5,028 nt of DNA from contig DCBC01000109.1 of assembly GCA_002313335.1 (NCBI GenBank), positions 1 through 5,028 on the forward strand, in the 5' to 3' direction. Of the stretch, positions 1-5,028 are shown piece by piece (within the stretch, counting starts at the first letter, position 1; each line of letters opens with the position of its first letter). This DNA comes from Porticoccaceae bacterium UBA1117 (GTDB lineage Bacteria > Pseudomonadota > Gammaproteobacteria > Pseudomonadales > Porticoccaceae). The notes under the pieces were generated by a model. The model saw only the letters and a list, made by a program, of their open reading frames with translations. It was not told where the DNA came from and ran no database searches. The translations under genes were made by a program, and so were the position numbers.

Positions 1-537
1 GAATGTTCTCAGGACTTTAGCCCCACGCTCCCAGCCTTCTGCCTTAGCAACCTGACTAGCATCCAACTGAGCCTGCTCTTGGGCTACGACATAATCAAAG
101 AACGATTTATAACTAGGATCGGCAAGATCTCTTAACTGCTCAAGCTTGGGAACGTAAGGGCTAATAATCTTAATTAGTGACTCTGGGCTGAAGGTAAAAA
201 AGTAGGAAGCGAAGCCACCAGCGTGTCCTCTGAATCGTGTAAACAAATTAGCTTTGTAGTCGAAATTCAGTGCAACTGCACTGCGTTTATAGACCACTTG
301 ATTAACCACCTCAAGTTCATAATATGCCTGATAAAAGACGCCTTCAGGCACATTTTTGAGCACATGGGCTGCCTTTTTCATACTTAAGTAAGCAAACATA
401 CGATTATTGAATTCATACTTCAATCGCTTTAAATATAAACGTTTATCTTCAGGTTCTGATGCACTGATGGGCATGGATAAGACCATCATCATGCTTGCAG
501 TAAAAAATAGTACCCGCGTTAACAAAATAGCTCTCAC
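1..537 (-). CDS. Exported protein of unknown function, 5' part (3' end off the window)
   Basis: An open frame of 179 codons runs on the minus strand from a GTG at 537-535 to the left edge without a stop, so the C-terminus is missing. The start is set by an AGGAG six bases upstream (548-544); the ATG overlapping this site at 539-537 is followed directly by TGA and cannot be used. Residues 1-26 look like a Sec signal peptide: Arg at 2 and 8, a hydrophobic core (VLFFTASMMMVL), then PISA before SEPED, a plausible signal peptidase I site after Ala26. There is no lipobox cysteine. The mature part begins with a charged, helix-prone stretch (EDKRLYLKRLKYEF), followed by a Tyr/Phe-rich middle (FYQAYYELEVV; GGFASYFFTFSPES) and a Gln/Ala-rich, probably helical end. 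I do not recognise the family and see no catalytic motif. It is probably periplasmic and is divergent from the TonB receptor gene. That it is a gene is well supported; its function is unknown. Confidence 0.8.
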   Translation of the reverse strand, partial: MRAILLTRVLFFTASMMMVLSMPISASEPEDKRLYLKRLKYEFNNRMFAYLSMKKAAHVLKNVPEGVFYQAYYELEVVNQVVYKRSAVALNFDYKANLFTRFRGHAGGFASYFFTFSPESLIKIISPYVPKLEQLRDLADPSYKSFFDYVVAQEQAQLDASQVAKAEGWERGAKVLRTF

Positions 538-543
538 ATTTGA

Positions 544-548
544 CTCCT
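544..548 (-). promoter_or_regulatory. Shine-Dalgarno site fixing the GTG start of the exported protein
   Basis: AGGAG reads on the minus strand, six bases before the GTG at 537. It decides the start, because the nearby ATG (539-537) opens a frame that stops at once, and the next in-frame ATG codons (residues 16-18) would cut away most of the signal peptide. Confidence 0.7.
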
Positions 549-559
549 AATATTTTATT

Positions 560-587
560 AATGTATCACGTTTTCTTTCAGTCTTAA
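560..587 (-). promoter_or_regulatory. Possible promoter of the minus-strand exported protein gene
   Basis: On the minus strand TTAAGA (587-582) and TACATT (565-560) are separated by 16 bp, giving a weak sigma70-like pair with a predicted start near 553 and a leader of about 16 bases that holds the AGGAG site. Both boxes depart from consensus, and AT-rich DNA yields such pairs by chance, so this is tentative. Confidence 0.22.
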
Positions 588-674
588 GTCGATGTGCCTC
601 TTTGATAGCTTATCCACCATAGTGTCTTGCAGTCTACTGAAATTCTTCTACTAGGGCATCTATCAGCTCCTTTA

Positions 675-690
675 CATGTCACTCGACATG
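675..690. promoter_or_regulatory. Inverted repeat CATGTC-N4-GACATG, probable operator (distal copy)
   Basis: A perfect 6+6 bp dyad with a 4-bp spacer (ACTC) lies in the divergent intergenic region, about 85 bp before the TonB receptor start. A second, near-identical dyad begins exactly 22 bp downstream. Such symmetry suits a dimeric helix-turn-helix regulator. The protein is not identifiable from this window, because no regulator gene is present. It may act on the receptor gene, the divergent gene or both. Confidence 0.55.
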
Positions 691-696
691 CCTTAG

Positions 697-712
697 TATG
701 TCAGGCGACATG
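697..712. promoter_or_regulatory. Inverted repeat TATGTC-N4-GACATG, probable operator (proximal copy)
   Basis: This is the second copy of the dyad, with an AGGC spacer and one mismatch in the outermost base pair. The half-sites ATGTC/GACAT match the copy at 675-690, while the spacer sequences differ, as expected of true protein-contact sites. Its centre lies 22 bp from that of the first copy, about two helical turns, so two dimers could bind on the same face of the DNA. Relative to a start site predicted near 764, the centre is at about -60. Confidence 0.55.
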
Positions 713-751
713 CAAAAAGTCACTTGTCGGTACTGCAGCTTCGATTGATTT

Positions 752-757
752 TATAAT
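752..757 (+). promoter_or_regulatory. -10 box (TATAAT) of the TonB receptor gene, without a good -35
   Basis: A perfect TATAAT stands 18 bp before the receptor ATG and would give a transcript start near 764 and a leader of about 12 bases carrying the GGGGA ribosome site (767-771). At the normal 16-18 bp spacing no recognisable -35 hexamer is found (GGTACT at 17 bp); TTGTCG at 724-729 is too far away at 22 bp. This suits an activator-dependent promoter, but the region is AT-rich and the box could be chance. Confidence 0.4.
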
Positions 758-775
758 TATAAAAACGGGGAAAAT

Positions 776-2947
776 ATGAAGGTAATAACATATAGAAAAT
801 CTATTTTGGCACTGGCAATTGCAACTTCACAGGTCGCTCTGATGGGTAACGCGGCGGCTGATGGGCTCTTAGAAGAAATTGTAGTGACCGCACAGAAGAG
901 TGCGCAACCATTGGATGAAGTACCTATTGCTCTGACGGCATTTAGCGGTGACTTTATTAAACAGGCCAAACTTACCGATATTAAAAAGTTGATATCCCTT
1001 ACGCCGGGTTTGGCTGGCTTATCTCCAGATAGCTTTCTCGATACTATTTCGGTGCGTGGTGTTTCCACCAATGCATTCGGTATTGGTGGCGATAGCTCAA
1101 TCGGTATCTATAAAGATGGCGTTTACTTCGGTCGTAATGGCGCTGCGGTAACTAGTTTCTTTGATATTGAGCGAGTAGAGGTCTTGAAAGGTCCACAGGG
1201 ACTTTTATTTGGTCGTAATGCTACCTCAGGTGCGATTAGCACGATCACACAAAAACCTAGCCTTGACGGAGTCAGTGGGTACGCTAATGCGGGTGTTGGT
1301 GAGCATGGTCGCCAACAAGCAGAATTTGCTTACAACCAACCTCTTAGTGACACTTGGGCGATGCGTATCGCAGGAGTTACTTCGGAAGAAGATGGTTTCG
1401 TTAAAAATCTTTATAACGGCGAAGATATTGGTGCTCATGATCGGGCAGCGCTCCGGATATCGGTCAGAAATGAAGCTGATTGGGGTGATGTGACAATCTC
1501 TGCTGAGCATGAAGATCGTAAGCAATATGGGTCTATTTATATTGCTAAGGATGCCATTGGGAACCTCATTACAGGGGATAACCGCGTTGCATACAGCGAC
1601 TTTCCGGGCAAAGATGATGCCGAAGTTAGCAGTGTTAACGTGACAGCTAATATTGATCTCAATGATAAGCTGTCACTGACTTCGATTACGGGTTATGTCA
1701 AGCATGATTGGCTCTATCAAGAGGACTGGGATGGCTCGCCAATTGGTCTTGCAGGGTACGCTCAAGAGCAATCTGGGAAATACTATAGCCAGGAAGTGCG
1801 ACTTAGTGTGGCTGCCAGTGAAGACTTGAATTGGTATGTTGGTGCGAGTGCTTATAAGGAAGATGTTTCTGCCATGCTAAGCAACCAAACCGGTGATACA
1901 GAGGCTTATTTTGGTCCATATTATGCACCTTACTTTAACGATATCACCGAAACAAATGACACCCATGGTGACTACAGTGGCTGGGCTGTCTACGGCGATA
2001 TGACATATCAGCTAACGGAAAAAATGGACGTTAGTGTGGGAGCGCGTTATACCGTAGATAAAAAAGAAGCGGAGACCACTATCATGGGACAAGGGTTTGT
2101 ATGGCCCGTCTATACGCCGGTTCCCGTTAAGGGAACAAAGGATTGGAAGGACCTGTCACCAAGAGTTACGTTGCGTTACTTTGCCAGCGACGATTTGATG
2201 GTATTTGGCTCTGTTTCGAGCGGTTATAAAGCGGGTGGTTTTGGTACTGATAATGTAACGGCTTCCTCTGATGGTGTTGCTCTGCCAAGTGCAGAGCTTG
2301 ATCCTTTCGATCCGGAAACTATCCTCTCTTATGAGGTTGGCGCTAAAGGTGGCCTAGCGGGAGGGCGAATAAAATATGGAATTAGTGCTTACTCCTATCA
2401 ATACGAGGATCTACAGACTGTTATTGTTGAGGTTGGTAAGGCGCTTGTTGAGAATATAGGCGAGGTTGACGGTACTGGTATCGAGCTTGATCTGCGAGCA
2501 GCGGTTAATGATAATTGGTCTCTATTTATGGGTGCCGCTTGGAGTGATACTGATGCCAGGGGCATTCCTCTGGAGGTATGTGCTGAACTCAGTGGTGCTA
2601 ATTGCGCGGGTAACCGCCTTGGATTCAATCCAGAGTGGACCGTCTCCGGTGGTATCAATGGACTCTATTCTCTTGAGGGAGGCGATATTATTACCGCGCT
2701 AAGTTTTTCTTGGCAGGATGATTTCTTCAGCGAGCTGAGTAATTCTGATTTTGGAGCTATCGAAAGTGCTAGCTTTGTTAACCTGCGTACTAGTTGGAAC
2801 AGTAAACAGAACTGGAGTTTAAGCTTATATGCCGAGAATATTTTAGACGAAGAGTCTTTTGCCGGAGGTGACGGAGGAGCCATTCCGTATAGTTTTGGTC
2901 CTGCGCGACCGCGTACTGCTGGTGTAGAGTTTGGCTTCACGTTCTAA
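776..2947 (+). CDS. TonB-dependent outer-membrane receptor
   Basis: This 723-residue outer-membrane active transporter takes up a ligand using energy from the TonB-ExbB-ExbD complex. Residues 1-28 form a signal peptide (cleavage probably after NAAA). A TonB box, EEIVVTAQ, follows at 33-40. The plug spans about 45-160, with ISVRGV at 91-96 and the hallmark IERVEVLKGPQ...FGRNATSGA at 131-153. The rest is a beta-barrel with family signatures YKAGGF (484-489), EVGAK (520-524) and ENILDEE (687-693), ending in FGFTF; a C-terminal Phe is the usual barrel-assembly signal. Cys602 and Cys610 may form a disulfide in an outer loop. Length and order are normal for the family. There is no N-terminal signalling (STN) extension, so FecIR-type control is unlikely. 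The start is the first ATG after an in-frame TGA at 746, with a weak GGGGA site. Upstream dyads and a terminator suggest it is monocistronic. The ligand cannot be told from sequence; siderophores, sugars, sterols and aromatics are all possible in this broad class. Confidence 0.95.
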   Translation: MKVITYRKSILALAIATSQVALMGNAAADGLLEEIVVTAQKSAQPLDEVPIALTAFSGDFIKQAKLTDIKKLISLTPGLAGLSPDSFLDTISVRGVSTNAFGIGGDSSIGIYKDGVYFGRNGAAVTSFFDIERVEVLKGPQGLLFGRNATSGAISTITQKPSLDGVSGYANAGVGEHGRQQAEFAYNQPLSDTWAMRIAGVTSEEDGFVKNLYNGEDIGAHDRAALRISVRNEADWGDVTISAEHEDRKQYGSIYIAKDAIGNLITGDNRVAYSDFPGKDDAEVSSVNVTANIDLNDKLSLTSITGYVKHDWLYQEDWDGSPIGLAGYAQEQSGKYYSQEVRLSVAASEDLNWYVGASAYKEDVSAMLSNQTGDTEAYFGPYYAPYFNDITETNDTHGDYSGWAVYGDMTYQLTEKMDVSVGARYTVDKKEAETTIMGQGFVWPVYTPVPVKGTKDWKDLSPRVTLRYFASDDLMVFGSVSSGYKAGGFGTDNVTASSDGVALPSAELDPFDPETILSYEVGAKGGLAGGRIKYGISAYSYQYEDLQTVIVEVGKALVENIGEVDGTGIELDLRAAVNDNWSLFMGAAWSDTDARGIPLEVCAELSGANCAGNRLGFNPEWTVSGGINGLYSLEGGDIITALSFSWQDDFFSELSNSDFGAIESASFVNLRTSWNSKQNWSLSLYAENILDEESFAGGDGGAIPYSFGPARPRTAGVEFGFTF

Positions 2948-2986
2948 AGTGAAAATAGTAAATAAGCTAATTTAGGGTATCCCTTT

Positions 2987-3013
2987 GAGGGGCGATTTAT
3001 CGCTCCTTTTTTT
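2987..3013 (+). terminator. Intrinsic terminator after the TonB receptor gene
   Basis: GGGGCGA (2989-2995) pairs with TCGCTCC (3000-3006) around a TTTA loop: seven base pairs, one of them G-U, extendable by AG/TT. Seven T residues follow (3007-3013). It lies about 40 bp after the receptor stop and separates this gene from the sulfotransferase gene. Confidence 0.85.
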
Positions 3014-3111
3014 ATGAATAGTTAAAATAGCCTGTTTTCATGATTGAGTTTTGTCATGTATTTATCTGATGTATCGATATTTTTGAGAGGCATAATTAGG
3101 CAGCACTGACT

Positions 3112-4719
3112 ATGACAACGACAGGTTCTACCCATGTCCAAGCAACCATCGAAGAGTTCATTGCCCTGGGCTTTCAGGCGCTTACGCAAGGCGACCTGAA
3201 TGAGGCCCGTGGTTATTGTATGACGATTCTCAAACAGTACCCAAAAAATGAGCAAACACATTTTTTGGTTGGTCTGATTGCGCTAGCCAGTAACGATCGA
3301 GATAAAGCTACTCTGGCATTCCATACAGTTACAGGCCTCAACCCCGTCCATGTAGCAGCATGGGCACATCTTGCCAAATTACAGGCGCAAAGTGGGCATA
3401 TTAATCTTGCCGACCATGCCCTTGCCAAAGCAGTAAAGCATGAAAATGGCGATATTCCGCAGGTACAGGATATCATTGGCTCATGCTTTTCAATGCTCGG
3501 AGAGCATAAAATAGCGAATGACTGGTTCAAAAAGGCCGCAGCTCAAGCCCCTGATAATGCTGCTATTAATGTGAATCTTGCTAATAGTCAGATGTATCTT
3601 GGCGATACGGCTGCGGCAAAACTACAGTTGTCTAAAGTGTTAGCCATTGCGCCTACCAATGGTCAGGCTCATTGGTTGCTGTCGGGACTGGTTAAAGCTA
3701 ATAACACCGACCATTTAGAGCACATTAATAGTATTTTGAAGAACCGTTCTATACCAACCCAAGCCGAGGCTTTCTTATGTTATGGCGCGGGTAAAGAGTG
3801 CGAAGACTTGGCGCGCTGGGATCAAGCGTTTCACTATTTTGAACGCGGAGCTAAGGCGCGTAGGAAGCTTGTCAGTTTCGATAATACCCAAGAAGAAGAA
3901 ACATTCAACGCACTAAAAAAAACTTATACGAAACAATGGTTGGCGACCAAATCTAAATACTATGATACAGAAGCCCCCGTCTTTATCATTGGCCAGCCTC
4001 GTACAGGCACTACGCTCGTTGAGCGTATTATCACATCGCATTCCCAAGTCCATTCGGCGGGTGAATTGCTCCAATTTGGTATTACAGTGCGCAGGCAAAG
4101 TAATTATAGCGGCAGTGAGCGATTTTCAGCATCGCTATTTGAAGCCGCCGCCAATCTTGATTGTGAAAAGCTGGGCGAAGCATATATGGCTAGTACAAAA
4201 CAATTTAGAGGAAAAACCGCTCATTTCGTCGATAAACTTCCCTACAATTACCAGTTTTTACCACTTATCTTAGCGGCATTACCAAAGGCTAAAATTATTC
4301 ATTTAGTGCGCGATCCCATGGATGTTTGCTTTTCTGGTTACAAACAATTATTTGCTGATGCCTATCCTCACTCCTATGATTTAGAAGAAATGGCGAGACA
4401 TTTTGTACGCTACTACCGATTGATGGACATGTGGAGGAAGCGTTTCCCTGGCCGTTTTCTTGATGTGCGCTATGAAGAGGTAGCCGCTGATGTGGAGGCA
4501 CAAAGTAGGCGTATGATCGATTACTTGCAGTTACCCTGGGAAGATGCCTGTGCCAATTTTCATCAACAGGAAACCGCGGTTACTACCGCAAGCGCGGTGC
4601 AAGTGAGACAGCCGGCACACACAAGGTCTGTTGGGCGGTGGCGGCGTTACGAAAAACAATTACAGCTAGTATGGGAGATTCTTGTTAAGGAAAATATAGT
4701 CGCTAATGAAAAGCGTTAG
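3112..4719 (+). CDS. TPR-repeat sulfotransferase (PAPS-dependent)
   Basis: A 535-residue cytoplasmic protein without a signal peptide. The N-terminal half is a helical TPR solenoid of about five to six repeats in residues 13-250 (one begins near 13, 47, 81, 116 and 150, another near 216), presumably for binding an acceptor or partner. The C-terminal half, about 288-530, is a sulfotransferase that would move sulfate from PAPS to an acceptor hydroxyl. It has the 5'-phosphosulfate loop GQPRTGTT (294-301) and the 3'-phosphate site, with Arg400 in HLVRDP and Ser408 in CFSGY, the R-x7-S spacing known from sulfotransferases. Glu318 in SAGEL sits where tyrosylprotein sulfotransferases carry their catalytic Glu, by my alignment from memory. 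The end motif SVGRWRRYEKQL is typical of this TPR-sulfotransferase group. The acceptor is unknown. ATG 3112 is the only ATG after the in-frame TAG at 3097; its ribosome site is poor (AGG 11 bases upstream). A terminator upstream suggests its own promoter; TTGTCA at 3051-3056 is a weak -35 candidate. Confidence 0.92.
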   Translation: MTTTGSTHVQATIEEFIALGFQALTQGDLNEARGYCMTILKQYPKNEQTHFLVGLIALASNDRDKATLAFHTVTGLNPVHVAAWAHLAKLQAQSGHINLADHALAKAVKHENGDIPQVQDIIGSCFSMLGEHKIANDWFKKAAAQAPDNAAINVNLANSQMYLGDTAAAKLQLSKVLAIAPTNGQAHWLLSGLVKANNTDHLEHINSILKNRSIPTQAEAFLCYGAGKECEDLARWDQAFHYFERGAKARRKLVSFDNTQEEETFNALKKTYTKQWLATKSKYYDTEAPVFIIGQPRTGTTLVERIITSHSQVHSAGELLQFGITVRRQSNYSGSERFSASLFEAAANLDCEKLGEAYMASTKQFRGKTAHFVDKLPYNYQFLPLILAALPKAKIIHLVRDPMDVCFSGYKQLFADAYPHSYDLEEMARHFVRYYRLMDMWRKRFPGRFLDVRYEEVAADVEAQSRRMIDYLQLPWEDACANFHQQETAVTTASAVQVRQPAHTRSVGRWRRYEKQLQLVWEILVKENIVANEKR

Positions 4720-4932
4720 AGTCAACGCATAGGTGCCACTTTTCGCTATGTTAGGTTGATTGAATCATGAAACTTGGCTGTCATCGCGCCATTAACTGTG
4801 ACGAAAGTTGCCAGCAGGGAGTCTCACTACACCTATCCCGTTGCCAAGTATATGAACCAAGCACAGTGTGAGGCTTTGGTTGGAAAGATAGTCAGTTAAG
4901 TTTAGAGCCTAAATTAAAATTTTGGAGTTAAT
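4720..4932. other. Intergenic gap with no convincing gene
   Basis: These 213 bp separate the sulfotransferase from the dehydrogenase start. There is no good terminator: GCGTT/AACGC (4713-4728) can form a 5-bp stem but has no T-tract. The longest ATG frame on the plus strand is 34 codons (4767-4871), with a poor ribosome site. An AT-rich stretch at 4897-4923 precedes the next gene and holds a short dyad, TTTAGagcCTAAA (4901-4913), but I see no clear -35/-10 pair. Whether the dehydrogenase is read through from the sulfotransferase or has its own promoter cannot be decided. Confidence 0.5.
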
Positions 4933-5028
4933 ATGAACAGTAACAAGACAATAGTTGCACAAGCTGCGAACCTGCAGCGTTTGCTTGAGAGTCAACGTGC
5001 GGCCCAGTTAAAGGACCCTTATCCTACC
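4933..5028 (+). CDS. Aldehyde dehydrogenase, coniferyl-aldehyde dehydrogenase-like, N-terminal fragment
   Basis: Only the first 32 codons lie in the window; the frame is open to the right edge. The start ATG has a good Shine-Dalgarno, GGAG, five bases upstream (4924-4927). After a short polar lead (MNSNKTIVAQAAN) comes LQRLLESQRAAQLKDPYP, which closely resembles the opening of bacterial coniferyl-aldehyde dehydrogenases (CalB type), where a helix with L..LL..QRAA is followed by DPYPS or similar. Those enzymes are cytoplasmic NAD(P)-dependent dehydrogenases that oxidise aromatic or other hydrophobic aldehydes to acids; many copies annotated this way have untested substrates. The catalytic Cys and Glu and the nucleotide site lie outside the window. 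The call rests on the N-terminal pattern alone, from memory of the family; the coding start itself is firm. Confidence 0.7.
   Translation, partial: MNSNKTIVAQAANLQRLLESQRAAQLKDPYPT

Noticed and set aside
717..734. Possible third operator copy (GTCACTTGTC) after the two dyads
   Set aside because: The arms are not inverted copies of each other and it does not keep the 22-bp phase with ATGTC/GACAT half-sites.
757..1071. Minus-strand open frame of 104 codons over the start of the receptor gene
   Set aside because: Lies antisense to the signal peptide and plug coding sequence, with no family resemblance; the plus-strand frame is unmistakable.
1226..1525. Minus-strand frame of 99 codons and an overlapping plus-strand frame (1209-1493) inside the receptor gene
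   Set aside because: Both are shadows of the receptor coding frame; the translations show no domain or sensible composition.
2974..2984. AGGGtatCCCT hairpin before the receptor terminator
   Set aside because: Four base pairs with a three-base loop and no T-tract; the longer hairpin directly downstream explains termination.
3022..3530. Two minus-strand frames over the leader and 5' part of the sulfotransferase gene
   Set aside because: They oppose clear TPR-coding sequence and overlap one another; no recognisable protein.
4713..4728. GCGTT-N6-AACGC hairpin at the sulfotransferase stop codon as a terminator
   Set aside because: Only five base pairs and no following T-tract; not a convincing intrinsic terminator.
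4718..4997. The ten-base string AGAGTCAACG occurring at 4718-4727 and 4988-4997 as a direct repeat
   Set aside because: The second copy is inside the dehydrogenase coding frame (Glu-Ser-Gln-Arg) and the flanks do not match; probably chance.

Overview
The window looks like chromosomal DNA from a Gram-negative bacterium, probably a marine-type gammaproteobacterium. The grounds are an outer-membrane TonB-dependent receptor of the short-plug 'EEIVVTAQ' type, a cytoplasmic TPR-sulfotransferase of a kind common in marine Proteobacteria, moderate GC content, Shine-Dalgarno starts and an intrinsic terminator. The taxonomic guess is inference from gene types, not a measured result.

Layout: (1) Bases 1-537, minus strand: the 5' part (179 codons, GTG start, good Shine-Dalgarno) of a gene for an unrecognised exported protein with a signal peptide; its 3' end lies beyond the left edge. 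(2) Bases 538-775: a divergent intergenic region. It holds two similar inverted repeats (CATGTC-N4-GACATG and TATGTC-N4-GACATG) exactly 22 bp apart, and a TATAAT box just ahead of the next gene. (3) Bases 776-2947, plus strand: a complete 723-residue TonB-dependent receptor with signal peptide, TonB box, plug and barrel ending in Phe. (4) Bases 2948-3111: an intrinsic terminator, then a short leader. (5) Bases 3112-4719, plus strand: a complete 535-residue protein with N-terminal TPR repeats and a C-terminal PAPS-dependent sulfotransferase domain. (6) Bases 4720-4932: a gap with no convincing gene. (7) Bases 4933-5028, plus strand: the first 32 codons of a gene whose N-terminus resembles coniferyl-aldehyde dehydrogenase-type aldehyde dehydrogenases; it runs off the right edge.

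How the genes may work together: the receptor imports an unknown ligand across the outer membrane, the sulfotransferase would transfer sulfate from PAPS to an unknown acceptor, and the dehydrogenase would oxidise an aldehyde to an acid. The terminator after the receptor and the 164-213 bp gaps suggest separately transcribed genes rather than one operon, so a shared pathway is only a possibility. The receptor is probably transcriptionally controlled through the paired dyads. I see no mobile element, CRISPR array, tRNA or rRNA. I do not see a clearly new system; the paired operator-like dyads and the receptor/TPR-sulfotransferase neighbourhood are the parts most worth following up.
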